33,203 nt of DNA from an uncultured Gammaproteobacteria bacterium. Its GTDB lineage: Bacteria > Pseudomonadota > Gammaproteobacteria > Cardiobacteriales > CAKMZF01. Location: the NCBI GenBank assembly GCA_929200405.1, contig CAKMZF010000012.1, positions 1-33,203 on the forward strand, given 5' to 3'. Below are positions 20,613 to 30,317 of the stretch, piece after piece. Below the pieces are notes generated by a model. The model was given only the letters and a program-made list of their open reading frames with translations, was not told where the DNA came from and did not search any database. The translations under genes and the position numbers were made by a program. The stretch's first letter is position 1, and each line of letters begins with the position of its first letter.

Positions 20613-21782
20613 ATGAAACGATCTACGCTCGCCTATGCGATAGCACTTAATCAAACCAAACTTCTTGGCCCCTCTCGTTTTAAAAAACTGGTAAGTTTAG
20701 CGGGTTCCATACCTGCTATATTCGATCCTGAGTTTCTTTCCAGCTTAGAAGGCAGTGAATTCCCCAAATCAATGATTAACGCTTTGCAAGCACCGGATTG
20801 GGAAGCAGTTGAAGAGACGCTCAATTGGCAAAGCTCAGCTGATAACCATATTATCAACCTAGGGCACCCTCTATATCCCAAAGCGCTCGAACAATTGACA
20901 GATGCACCAACGCTACTTTATGTGATTGGCGAACCTGCATTGTTATCTCAGCCACAAATCGCGATTGTAGGCAGCAGAAAACCAAGCAAATACGGAGAGT
21001 CTGCCACAGCACACCTTGCCAAGTCATTGAGTCAAGAAAACATCATTATCACTAGTGGCTTGGCATATGGTATAGATGGCATTGCCCATCTAGCGACTGT
21101 GCAAGAACAGAAACCAACAATCGCCGTTATGGGGAGGGGGTTAGAAAAAATTTATCCCGCTCGACACACCAAATTAGCCGAAAACATTTTACTAAACAAC
21201 GGCGCTTTAGTTTCTGAGTTTCCTTTGAAGACCGAACCACTGGCACAAAATTTTCCTCGTAGAAATCGCATTATCAGCGGCATGAGTTTAGGCACAGTGG
21301 TGATAGAAGCGCAAATAAAATCTGGCTCATTAATCACCGCAAAACTAGCCGCGGACCAAGGCAAAGAAGTTTTTGCAGTGCCTGGCAGCATATTCAACCC
21401 GCTATCATCGGGCTGCCACCATCTCATTCAGCAAGGAGCAAAGCTTATTCAATCCGCTGAGGATGTCATTGAAGAAATTCAATTTCAGCCGCCACCGTCA
21501 CAAGGTTTTTATGATAAATCAGGTCAAAGAAACCCAAAATCGCCGCAAATTGGTATAGATTCTAGTAAAAATAATCACACTAACGATGACAAAGACACGG
21601 CTCCTGCAGACAAAAAATACCGCGATTGTCTGGCAATTATCGGCTTTGACCCAATTGCTTTCGATGAAATACATAGACTAAGTGGATTGACGATTGCTGA
21701 GCTTTCCGCCATGCTGTTAGACTTAGAATTGGAAGATTGGATAGCAAAAGATGCTGGTGGCAGCTATCAACGAATACGATAG
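20613..21782 (+). CDS. dprA: DNA processing protein DprA/Smf
   Basis: IAIVGSRKPSKYGES, ITSGLAYGIDGIAHLA, TIAVMGRGLEKIYPARH, SEFPL, NFPRRNRIISGMSLGTVVIEAQIKSGSLITAKLAADQGKEVFAVPGS. Confidence 0.97.
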   Translation: MKRSTLAYAIALNQTKLLGPSRFKKLVSLAGSIPAIFDPEFLSSLEGSEFPKSMINALQAPDWEAVEETLNWQSSADNHIINLGHPLYPKALEQLTDAPTLLYVIGEPALLSQPQIAIVGSRKPSKYGESATAHLAKSLSQENIIITSGLAYGIDGIAHLATVQEQKPTIAVMGRGLEKIYPARHTKLAENILLNNGALVSEFPLKTEPLAQNFPRRNRIISGMSLGTVVIEAQIKSGSLITAKLAADQGKEVFAVPGSIFNPLSSGCHHLIQQGAKLIQSAEDVIEEIQFQPPPSQGFYDKSGQRNPKSPQIGIDSSKNNHTNDDKDTAPADKKYRDCLAIIGFDPIAFDEIHRLSGLTIAELSAMLLDLELEDWIAKDAGGSYQRIR

Positions 21783-21861
21783 AACGTGTAGAAAATACCT
21801 GCTAAAACCAAGGCTTGCCATAATTGTAGACGGCATAATATATAGAAAAACATAGAAAAAT

Positions 21862-24303
21862 ATGAGTAAAAATTTAGTAATTGTAGAATCACCCGCCAAG
21901 GCGAAAACCATTGAGAAATACCTCGGCCCAGATTTCACCGTATTGGCATCTTATGGCCATATCAGAGATTTGATCAGCAAAGAAGGCGCTGTAGAGCCAA
22001 ACAATAATTTCTTTATGCACTACGCACCTATCGATCGCAATACCAAACATTTCAGCGCTATTAAAAAAGCACTCAAAGATGCTGACAATCTATATCTGGC
22101 GACGGATCCGGATAGAGAAGGTGAAGCGATTTCTTGGCATTTACTGGAAATGATCTTAGAAGATAAAAAGCTAAAAGACATACCGCACTCAAGAGTCGTG
22201 TTTCACGAAATCACCAAAAAAGCCGTCAATGATGCAATCGCCTCACCGCGCTCTCTGGCAATGGATTTAGTGAATGCTCAGCAAGCGCGACGCGCCCTCG
22301 ATTATCTCGTTGGTTTCAACCTCTCTCCCTTACTATGGCGTAAGATAAAGCCAGGGCTGTCAGCAGGTAGAGTGCAATCACCAGCCCTGCGATTAATTGT
22401 TGAGCGCGAAGAAGAAATTGAAAAATTCGTCACCCAAGAATATTGGTCACACCATGGCGACTTTGCGATAAAAAATCAAAAATTTACCGCAAAATTACAG
22501 CAATACGATGGCAATAAAATCGAGCAATTTAGCTTTACAAATGAAAAAGAAGCCATGGCTGTTCGTGATGCTGTGCTAGCTGCTGCCAACGGTGAAGTCA
22601 CCGTTACCAAAGTCGAGAAAAAACAGCGCAAAAGAAATCCTGCTGCGCCGTTTACAACCTCTACTCTACAACAAGAGGCCGCTAGAAAACTGGGTTTTAC
22701 TTCTCAGCGAACCATGCGCATTGCGCAGCAACTCTATGAAGGTGTAGAAACTAATGAAGGCACAGTGGGCCTCATCAGTTATATGCGTACTGATGCCGTA
22801 ACGCTATCAAAAGAAGCGTTGAGTGAAATTCGCAAAGTCATTGCCGAACGTTATGGCAAAGACAATGTGCCAGAGGTATCAAGAACCTATAAAACCAAAT
22901 CAAAAAATGCTCAGGAAGCGCACGAAGCGATTCGACCAACTTCTGCATTTCGCACACCTGACTCTATTACAAGCTACCTAACCAGTGAACAAAGCAAACT
23001 CTATGATTTGATTTGGAAAAGAACCATCGCCTGCCAAATGATTCATGCCACCATGAACACTGTTTCCAACACATTATCGGCAGGAAACCATGCATTTAGA
23101 GCAACCGGTAGCACCATTGCTAACCCCGGTTTTATGAGTGTATATTTGGAAGGAAAAGATGATATCAAAGGCGATGACGACAGTGATGAAGAAAAAATCT
23201 TACCAGAAATGACCGAAGGACAGCTGATACCACTTGCAGATGTCGCCGCCAATCAACACTTTACTGACCCACCACCTCGCTTTAGTGAAGCAAGTTTAGT
23301 CAAAACCTTAGAAGAGTATGGCATTGGCCGCCCCTCAACCTATGCCAGCATTATTTCTACTCTGCAATACCGTGAATATGTAGAAATGGATGGTCGCCGC
23401 TTTATCCCCACCGATACCGGCCGCATTGTCAGTCGTTTTCTAAGTGGTCACTTTACCCAATATGTAGACTATGAATTCACGGCAACACTAGAAGATGACC
23501 TAGACGCCGTTTCTAGAGGCGAGTTGGACTGGATAGAAGTGCTGCAAAAATTTTGGCAACCCTTCCATGTGCAGTGCGAAGACAAAATGGAGTCGGTGAC
23601 TCGTGAAGAAGTGCAGATGGTGCGCGAACTGGGAATTGACCCGAGAACCGAAAAGCCGGTTTACGCCCGAATGGCACGCTACGGTGCGGTGGTGCAGCTA
23701 GGCCATAGAGATGATGATGAAAAACCAAAATTCTCATCCCTTCGCAAACACCAACGCATAGAGAGCATCACTTTAGAAGAGGCATTAGAGCTATTTAACT
23801 TACCTCGTGATTTAGGGGAAACTGAAGAGGGTGATACCATATCGACTAACTTCGGCCGCTTTGGACCTTACGTCCGTTATGGTAGCAAATTTGTTTCCAT
23901 CAAAGAAGACGACCCCTACACAATCACTAGGGACCGAGCACTGGAAGTGATTGCTGAGCACAAAGCCAAAGAAGCCGCCAAGTTAATTCGCGACTTTGGG
24001 GATGAGATAAAAATTCTCAACGGCAGATGGGGGCCATACGTCACCAATGGTGAAAAGAATGCTCGTGTGCCAAAAGATATAGAAGCAGCTGAGCTAACAC
24101 ATGCTGAGTGCATTGAAATGCTAGAAAAAGCGCCTGCTAAACCAACAAGAGGCAAAAAGAAAGCAACGATAAGCACCAAAAAAGCAGCTGCTAAAAAAGC
24201 GCCTGCCAAGAAAGCAACTGCGAAGAAGGCAACGACCAAAAAAGCCGCTACTGCTAAAAAAACAGCAGCTAAGAAGCCTTCAGCCAAAAAGACCAGCGAA
24301 TAA
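21862..24303 (+). CDS. topA: DNA topoisomerase I with Lys/Ala-rich C-terminal tail
   Basis: KNLVIVESPAKAKTIEKYLG, YLATDPDREGEAISWHL, GRVQSPALRLI, SYMRTDAVTLS, YGIGRPSTYASIISTLQ. The C-terminal Toprim_C_rpt-like repeats are followed by KKAAAKKAPAKKATAKKATTKKA. Confidence 0.97.
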   Translation: MSKNLVIVESPAKAKTIEKYLGPDFTVLASYGHIRDLISKEGAVEPNNNFFMHYAPIDRNTKHFSAIKKALKDADNLYLATDPDREGEAISWHLLEMILEDKKLKDIPHSRVVFHEITKKAVNDAIASPRSLAMDLVNAQQARRALDYLVGFNLSPLLWRKIKPGLSAGRVQSPALRLIVEREEEIEKFVTQEYWSHHGDFAIKNQKFTAKLQQYDGNKIEQFSFTNEKEAMAVRDAVLAAANGEVTVTKVEKKQRKRNPAAPFTTSTLQQEAARKLGFTSQRTMRIAQQLYEGVETNEGTVGLISYMRTDAVTLSKEALSEIRKVIAERYGKDNVPEVSRTYKTKSKNAQEAHEAIRPTSAFRTPDSITSYLTSEQSKLYDLIWKRTIACQMIHATMNTVSNTLSAGNHAFRATGSTIANPGFMSVYLEGKDDIKGDDDSDEEKILPEMTEGQLIPLADVAANQHFTDPPPRFSEASLVKTLEEYGIGRPSTYASIISTLQYREYVEMDGRRFIPTDTGRIVSRFLSGHFTQYVDYEFTATLEDDLDAVSRGELDWIEVLQKFWQPFHVQCEDKMESVTREEVQMVRELGIDPRTEKPVYARMARYGAVVQLGHRDDDEKPKFSSLRKHQRIESITLEEALELFNLPRDLGETEEGDTISTNFGRFGPYVRYGSKFVSIKEDDPYTITRDRALEVIAEHKAKEAAKLIRDFGDEIKILNGRWGPYVTNGEKNARVPKDIEAAELTHAECIEMLEKAPAKPTRGKKKATISTKKAAAKKAPAKKATAKKATTKKAATAKKTAAKKPSAKKTSE

Positions 24304-24315
24304 AATCGCTGGTCT
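24290..24315. repeat. Inverted repeat spanning the topA stop codon
   Basis: AGACCAGCGA-ataaaa-TCGCTGGTCT: perfect 10-bp arms with the TAA stop codon in the 6-nt spacer. On the minus strand it is followed by TTTTT. Confidence 0.85.
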
Positions 24316-24372
24316 AAGATCAACACCTCGCACAATTTAGCAGAAGGTTACCGTGATTTCAGAATAGCAGCT

Positions 24373-24957
24373 ATGGTATTTAATAGATTTAAACTGAGAC
24401 ATATTTCACGGCAGCTAAATCATGGCGCCACAATCGCCTACCCCACCGAAGGCGTTTATGGCTTAGGCTGTCTTCCTGATCACCAAGCGGCAATCAAACA
24501 TTTATTACAGGTTAAAAACAGGCCTTGGCAAAAAGGCATGTTACTGGTTGGCAGCGATTTAAGTCAATTCGCGCCATATATACTGCAATTAAACCAGCAA
24601 CAGCAAGCTATTATTTACGCACACTTTAAGTCAGTTCTAGCTGGAAAATCCCATCCAACAACATGGATAGTCCCAGCCAAAGCCCACACCTCCGAGTTAC
24701 TTCGCGGTCAACACAGCAGTATAGGCATTCGATTATGCACACACCCTTTAGTACAACAGATCTGTCAACAATGCCAAAGCCCCTTGGTATCAAGTAGCGC
24801 TAATATTTCTAAACGCCCTCCTGCTAGAAATGCCTATGTACTGAAAAAATGGTTTCGTGATAGCATTGATATAATCGTCTCGCAAGCAACTCTTGGGTAC
24901 TCAAAGCCCTCGCAGATCAAAACGCTGGATGAGCAAAAAATACTCCGTAATATTTAA
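24373..24957 (+). CDS. tsaC: TsaC/YrdC-family threonylcarbamoyl-AMP synthase
   Basis: AYPTEGVYGLGCLPDHQAAIKHLLQVKNRPWQKGMLLVGSDLSQF, IGIRLCTHPLVQQICQQCQSPLVSSSANIS. Lies between topA and hemF. Confidence 0.93.
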   Translation: MVFNRFKLRHISRQLNHGATIAYPTEGVYGLGCLPDHQAAIKHLLQVKNRPWQKGMLLVGSDLSQFAPYILQLNQQQQAIIYAHFKSVLAGKSHPTTWIVPAKAHTSELLRGQHSSIGIRLCTHPLVQQICQQCQSPLVSSSANISKRPPARNAYVLKKWFRDSIDIIVSQATLGYSKPSQIKTLDEQKILRNI

Positions 24958-25035
24958 TTTTAGATTTTTGTTTTGCGGATTGCTTTTAGCCATTAGAAAA
25001 CATCAAAATACCGCATAGAACCAGAGTCATAATCC

Positions 25036-25962
25036 ATGTCTGATATCACCACGCTACTCCCCGCTATAGAAGATTATCTCAAGACGCTGCAAAGCAATAT
25101 CTGCAATACCTTAAGTGATATTGATGGCAGCCAACAATTCATCAGCGATGAATGGCAACGCCCATACGGCGAAAGACTGCAGGGCTATGGCATTACTCGC
25201 GTACTCAAAGGCGGTGACGTAATAGAACAAGGCGGTGTCAATTTCTCTTATGTCAAAGCCAACAGCCTACCGCCAGCAGCAACCCAATCACGACCAGAAT
25301 TAGCGAATCATCCCTATCAAGCCATGGGGGTATCCCTAGTTATACACCCTAGAAACCCATTCGCACCAACCACCCATGCCAATGTTCGTGTCTTTATGGT
25401 TACTCCCAAAGATAAACCTGCTGTCTGTTGGTTTGGTGGTGGCTTTGACCTTACACCCTATTATCTATTTAATGAAGATGCGATTGCTTGGCACCAACAA
25501 GCCGAAGACCTCTGCCAGCCATTCGGCGACAACGTCTATAGGGATTACAAAAAATGGTGTGATGAATACTTTTATATCAAACACAGAAATGAGACCCGTG
25601 GTATCGGTGGCCTATTCTTTGATGATATCAGCGAATGGCCCGCTGAAAAAAGCTTCGCCTTTATGCAAGCAGTCGGCGATGGCTTCTTAGAGGCCTACGC
25701 CCCAATATTAGTAAAGCGAAAAGACACGCCTTATAATGCGTCGCATAGAGATTTTCAGCTCTATCGTCGAGGCCGTTATGTTGAGTTCAACCTAGTTTAT
25801 GATCGCGGCACCATCTTCGGACTGCAATCTGGCGGACGCATAGAGTCCATCCTAATGAGCATGCCACCCGAAGTCCGCTTTCGCTACAACTGGCAACCAG
25901 AAGAAGGCAGTCCAGAAGCCAAGCTATATGAGGTACTGGTAACTCCTAAAGACTGGGTGTAA
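25036..25962 (+). CDS. hemF: Coproporphyrinogen III oxidase, oxygen-dependent
   Basis: [81 protein letters not shown]. Confidence 0.98.
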   Translation: MSDITTLLPAIEDYLKTLQSNICNTLSDIDGSQQFISDEWQRPYGERLQGYGITRVLKGGDVIEQGGVNFSYVKANSLPPAATQSRPELANHPYQAMGVSLVIHPRNPFAPTTHANVRVFMVTPKDKPAVCWFGGGFDLTPYYLFNEDAIAWHQQAEDLCQPFGDNVYRDYKKWCDEYFYIKHRNETRGIGGLFFDDISEWPAEKSFAFMQAVGDGFLEAYAPILVKRKDTPYNASHRDFQLYRRGRYVEFNLVYDRGTIFGLQSGGRIESILMSMPPEVRFRYNWQPEEGSPEAKLYEVLVTPKDWV

Positions 25963-26150
25963 ATATTGAGACAACTAACACGATCCAATTATCTAAACAT
26001 TGTCTATCGCTCCCCGCTTCACTTAATATTGTTTTTTTAGATGCATCACAGTCATTACACTTCTCCACTATCGCTTTCATTGGATCAGTAAGCAGAAACA
26101 ATAACCATGGCACTGATAATTTCAGCCAGTGATATTTCAATCCTAGCCGG

Positions 26151-26498
26151 TTAGGAACCAAAGAACCATTTACTGAGAAAGAAAATTACTAGCCCAACCG
26201 CTATTGTCAATAGCGATGAGCGAGATAATAGACCAACCGAAAATGCCGCTAAACTGCCGATCAACCATGGATTTTGCCAATTCATAACAATGCTATCTGC
26301 TTGGTTTGGTAGTAATATCATAGGCATAATAATCGCGGTCAGCACTGCAACAGGTACAAACTTTAACATCTGTTCCACCCACTCCGGCATTTGAATTTTA
26401 TCGGCTCTAGCATATAACACGAAACGAATCCCAAATGTCACCACTACCATGCCAAAGATCATGGTGAGATAATAAACTACCGAGTGATCAGAGATCAT
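26151..26498 (-). CDS. azlD: AzlD-family branched-chain amino acid transport protein
   Basis: Small (115 aa) hydrophobic protein with FVPVAVLTAIIMPMIL. It overlaps azlC by 4 bp. Confidence 0.85.
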   Translation of the reverse strand: MISDHSVVYYLTMIFGMVVVTFGIRFVLYARADKIQMPEWVEQMLKFVPVAVLTAIIMPMILLPNQADSIVMNWQNPWLIGSLAAFSVGLLSRSSLLTIAVGLVIFFLSKWFFGS

Positions 26499-27289
26499 AG
26501 CGCACCTCCATCTGAATCCTTTGCTATATGATTTTTTATCGTATTTTCTGAGTTGGTAATGTTACTGAGTTTGCTGCTGATTATACCCGCCAATAAACCC
26601 AGTAGCGCCGCGCTGAGCATGCCAAGATTATTTGGCAAGTTCACTAGCACTATCGCACTAACACCGCTGACGACAAACACTGACCAATAGGCAAAGTTAT
26701 TAAGATATGGTGCAATAATACCGATAAAGGTGGCAACCATCGCAAACTCTAAGCCCCAGTTGCTCAGCTCTGGAATAAACTCACCTGCAGCAATACCTAA
26801 GGCGGTGGAGACATTCCAGACAATGTAATAACTCAGAAACGAACCGAAATAGGCATAATGCCCCGTGCTGAGCGATAGCTTACCACTGTCATAATGTGGT
26901 CGCGTTGCCGCATAGACCTCATCTATAAGACCAAACCCTAATACTAACCTCCATGGCAAGCTTAGGTGGCGGATATATTTAACCAAATCCGCCGCATAAA
27001 GCAGATGCCGTAGATTAACAATAAATGTGGTAAAGATTATAACAGGCAGCGTGGCTCCTGCCATCAGCAGTCCCAACACTACAAACTGAGAGGAACCTGC
27101 AAACACCAATAGAGACATTAACATAGGCACCCACGGTTCCAGACCATAGCTCGTGGCAAGTGTGCCAAATATTAGCCCAAAAGGTATACCACCAATAATC
27201 ATCGGTATACATACCATCACCCCAAACCAAAATGCCTGCTTTGGGGCTAACTCCGTGTTTTTGTCTGTTTTGTTAGATACTTGATTCAT
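26495..27289 (-). CDS. azlC: AzlC-family branched-chain amino acid permease
   Basis: IPFGLIFGTLATSYGLEPW, SLLVFAGSSQFVVLGLL, NLRHLLYAADL, GFGLIDEVYA. Confidence 0.92.
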   Translation of the reverse strand: MNQVSNKTDKNTELAPKQAFWFGVMVCIPMIIGGIPFGLIFGTLATSYGLEPWVPMLMSLLVFAGSSQFVVLGLLMAGATLPVIIFTTFIVNLRHLLYAADLVKYIRHLSLPWRLVLGFGLIDEVYAATRPHYDSGKLSLSTGHYAYFGSFLSYYIVWNVSTALGIAAGEFIPELSNWGLEFAMVATFIGIIAPYLNNFAYWSVFVVSGVSAIVLVNLPNNLGMLSAALLGLLAGIISSKLSNITNSENTIKNHIAKDSDGGAL

Positions 27290-27476
27290 CTTAATAATCG
27301 TCTACTCTTCATCGTTTTTATACGGGTTACTCTGGGGGGTAATTCACTAAGTTTCAAGGTGGAATCTGCCTCTTTCAACATTGAAATTAGCGAGTACATG
27401 AGACAGTATCACATCATTTCTCTTCTGCTGTATAATATAGTTCACAAAAATTGCTTTGCCCATAAAGATAGCGAAT

Positions 27477-28364
27477 ATGATTGACCTAATTACGATCGAT
27501 AAAGATGACTTAACCGCTGCCATTAACCAAGATGTAGCTAGCGCTTTACAAGAAGACTTGCAGGAAAATGGCGACTTAACCGCACACTTAATTGATGCGA
27601 ACACTCACGCTAAAGCGCGTATTATCTCCAGAGAGCATGCAGTTTTCTGCGGAAAAGAGTGGGCTGTCGCCACTTTTTCCAGCCAATCACCTGATGCTAA
27701 ATTAATTTGGCACAAAAAAGATGGCGATCTTTTGACTCCTGATGAAGTGGTAGTTGAGATAGAAGGCAATGCCAGAGCATTGTTAACCGCTGAACGTACG
27801 GCGTTAAATTTCATGCAGTTACTATCTGGCGTCGCAACCAAAACTCGTGGCTATGTAGATCAAATAGTAGGCACCCATGCCAGAATTGTAGATACTCGAA
27901 AAACCATACCTGGTTTACGTTTGGCTCAGAAATATGCAGTGACTGTCGGTGGCGGCACTTCTCATCGACTTGGCCTATATGATGCGGTACTGATTAAAGA
28001 GAACCATATCATGGCGGCAGGTAGCATTTCAAAAGCAGTGGCTGCAACCAAAGAGCAACCCATAGCCCCTAAGTTTATTGAGGTAGAGGTAGAAACTCAC
28101 GAGCAGCTTATTGAGGCCTTACGCGCTAATGTAACGATGGTTCTACTCGATAATATGAACATAGAAGCACTTAAAAAGTCGGTAGAGATAAACGCTGCCG
28201 AACAAAAGTTAGATCCCTCGCATGGCGCTCTGCTAGAAGCAAGTGGCAATGTCAGTATGGATACTGTAAGAGATATTGCTGAAACCGGCGTCGATAGAAT
28301 ATCCATTGGCGGGCTTACCAAGCATGTTCGAGCAACGGATTATTCCATGCGCTTTGTGATGTAA
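27477..28364 (+). CDS. nadC: Nicotinate-nucleotide pyrophosphorylase (carboxylating)
   Basis: ALQEDLQENGDLTAHLI, ALNFMQLLSGVATKT, VDTRKTIPGLRLAQKYAVTVGGGTSHRLGLYDAVLIKENHI, SGNVSMDTVRDIAETGVDRISIGGLTK. Likely ATG at 27477. Confidence 0.97.
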   Translation: MIDLITIDKDDLTAAINQDVASALQEDLQENGDLTAHLIDANTHAKARIISREHAVFCGKEWAVATFSSQSPDAKLIWHKKDGDLLTPDEVVVEIEGNARALLTAERTALNFMQLLSGVATKTRGYVDQIVGTHARIVDTRKTIPGLRLAQKYAVTVGGGTSHRLGLYDAVLIKENHIMAAGSISKAVAATKEQPIAPKFIEVEVETHEQLIEALRANVTMVLLDNMNIEALKKSVEINAAEQKLDPSHGALLEASGNVSMDTVRDIAETGVDRISIGGLTKHVRATDYSMRFVM

Positions 28365-28462
28365 TAAGCGCTGATTTGTCAACTGATATAGACCGTTCAA
28401 CCGACTAATCGACAACGTTGAATAAAAAGATAAAAAGAAATCTGACCAGACTGGAGAGCACC

Positions 28463-29575
28463 ATGACTGATAATAGTTTACCCAATGAGATAATGGATAT
28501 TGAATACGAATCTCCCAGTTGCCCAACCAATGCAGCTTGGGCGCGTATTCCCAAAGAGCCGAGCAAATCTGAACGGACTGAGTTAATTGCTCGAGTCAAA
28601 CAGCTGCTAATCGAGAAAGATGCGGTGATGGTTTCACACTACTATGTGCACCCAGACCTGCAAGATCTAGCTATTGAAACTGGCGGCTGCGTCTCTGACT
28701 CTCTGGAGATGGCAAGATTTGGACGAGATCACAAAGCCAAAACCCTGATTGTTTCTGGGGTTAAGTTCATGGGCGAGACAGCCAAGATTCTCTCGCCTGA
28801 GAAAACCGTAATCATGCCAGATTTAGATGCCAACTGTTCTCTAGATTTAGGCTGCCCTATTGATGAGTTTAGCGCATTCTGCGACCAACATTCTGATCGC
28901 AAAGTGGTGGTTTATGCCAATACCTCGGCAGCAGTTAAAGCTCGTACAGATTGGATGGTCACATCAAGCTGTGCTTTAGAAATTGTTAACCACCTTAAAG
29001 ATCAGGGCGAGAAAATACTCTGGGCTCCAGACAAACATTTAGGTCGTTATATCCAAGAGAAGACTGGCGCAGACATGGTGTTCTGGGAGGGCAGCTGCAT
29101 TGTCCATGATGAGTTTAAAGCAGTCGAACTTATCGAGCTAAAAAAGCAGCATCCAGATGCCAAGGTTTTGGTGCATCCGGAGTCGCCATATGATGTAATC
29201 TCACTCGCAGATGCAGTTGGTTCAACTTCAGCGATATTAAAAGCGGCGACCGAGATAGATGCCACTACTTTTATCGTGGCTACTGACAAAGGCATGTTTC
29301 ATAAACTACAGCAAATGAACCCTGAAAAGACCTTTATTGAAGCACCAACTGCTGGCAATAGTGCGACATGCAAAAGCTGTGCCTCTTGTCCGTGGATGGC
29401 TATGAATGGGCTTGCCAATCTTGCTGAAGCATTAGAGAAAGGACTAAATAAAATAAAGGTTGATGATAGCATTCGCGAGCGAGCTAAGTTACCAATTGAT
29501 CGCATGTTAGATTTCACCGCCAAACTCGCTGAGCAACGTAAGTCTGGCATCGTGCCAAATATCGGCGCTGCATAG
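28463..29575 (+). CDS. nadA: Quinolinate synthase
   Basis: [49 protein letters not shown] cysteine motif. ATG 28463 is preceded by GGAGAG. Confidence 0.97.
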   Translation: MTDNSLPNEIMDIEYESPSCPTNAAWARIPKEPSKSERTELIARVKQLLIEKDAVMVSHYYVHPDLQDLAIETGGCVSDSLEMARFGRDHKAKTLIVSGVKFMGETAKILSPEKTVIMPDLDANCSLDLGCPIDEFSAFCDQHSDRKVVVYANTSAAVKARTDWMVTSSCALEIVNHLKDQGEKILWAPDKHLGRYIQEKTGADMVFWEGSCIVHDEFKAVELIELKKQHPDAKVLVHPESPYDVISLADAVGSTSAILKAATEIDATTFIVATDKGMFHKLQQMNPEKTFIEAPTAGNSATCKSCASCPWMAMNGLANLAEALEKGLNKIKVDDSIRERAKLPIDRMLDFTAKLAEQRKSGIVPNIGAA

Positions 29576-29604
29576 CAAGCAACAACTACGCATAGATTTA
29601 CCCC

Positions 29605-29637
29605 TGCTAGTTATTTATCATAAGTAAAATGCTAGCA
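29605..29637. repeat. Imperfect inverted repeat between nadA and the hydrolase gene
   Basis: TGCTAG ... TTTA-tcataag-TAAA ... CTAGCA, with a mismatched internal segment. No strong T-tract. Confidence 0.4.
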
Positions 29638-29668
29638 AATTTGAATTATCATTGAGGAGTCATTGATT

Positions 29669-30268
29669 ATGGATTCTGCCTTCTACCCTTATCAGCAGAA
29701 ATTAGCTGATTATCGAGTTTTATTATTGCCGGGTTATTTAAACTCACCAGTTGATCATTGGATGAGCATCTGGGAACGAAATCTGAGCAATGTCACCCGA
29801 GTTATTCAAGATGATTGGGAAAATCCCAATAAGGCGCTTTGGATTGCTCGCTTAGAGGCCACAGTGCAACAGGCATCACTCACCTCTCGCAAGCCAATTT
29901 TATTAGTGGCACATAGCTTAGGCTGTTTGCTAGCCTCAGAATGGGCAAATTTATTTCAATCTGAAACTAATAATGCTGTCAAAGGTGCGCTGTTAGTAGC
30001 GCCACCGGACCCAGAGAGTGATGATTTCCCTAGCCACAGCTTAGGCTTTGAGAAAGCCCATCAGCAGAGAATACCTTTTGCATCTAGCATTATCGCTAGT
30101 ACAGATGACCCTAGCGCCAGTATAGAGTTTGCCCAACTCTGCGCAAACTATTGGGGCAGTACATTAATTAATGTCGGCAAGCAGGGACATATCAACGCAG
30201 ACAGTCACCTTGGAAACTGGACCGAGGGTTTGGACCACCTCTGTAGTCTAGTTGAAGACAAAGATTAA
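29669..30268 (+). CDS. RBBP9/YdeN-family serine hydrolase (alpha/beta fold)
   Basis: VLLLPGYLNSPVDHWMSIWE, LLVAHSLGCLLASEWA nucleophile elbow, LLVAPPDPES, GKQGHINADSHLGNWTEG. ATG 29669 is preceded by GAGGAG. Confidence 0.88.
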   Translation: MDSAFYPYQQKLADYRVLLLPGYLNSPVDHWMSIWERNLSNVTRVIQDDWENPNKALWIARLEATVQQASLTSRKPILLVAHSLGCLLASEWANLFQSETNNAVKGALLVAPPDPESDDFPSHSLGFEKAHQQRIPFASSIIASTDDPSASIEFAQLCANYWGSTLINVGKQGHINADSHLGNWTEGLDHLCSLVEDKD

Positions 30269-30317
30269 CGCCCTAAAACCATCATCGCATTACACAGACT
30301 AAGAGACAGCCGTTCAC

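Noticed and set aside
23043-24335. Minus-strand ORFs opposite topA, including the hydrophobic 139-aa frame at 23916-24335
   Set aside because: The Ala/Val/Phe-rich hydrophobic protein is simply the reverse complement of the AKKA tail codons. No independent evidence supports it.
25946-26161. 71-aa minus-strand ORF between hemF and azlD
   Set aside because: It overlaps both the hemF 3' end and the azlD 3' end, with no domain similarity and no convincing RBS.
27431-27436. TATAAT as a nadC promoter -10 box
   Set aside because: A perfect TATAAT lies about 41 bp before the nadC ATG, but no convincing -35 box sits at 16-18 bp spacing, so it is not called as a feature.
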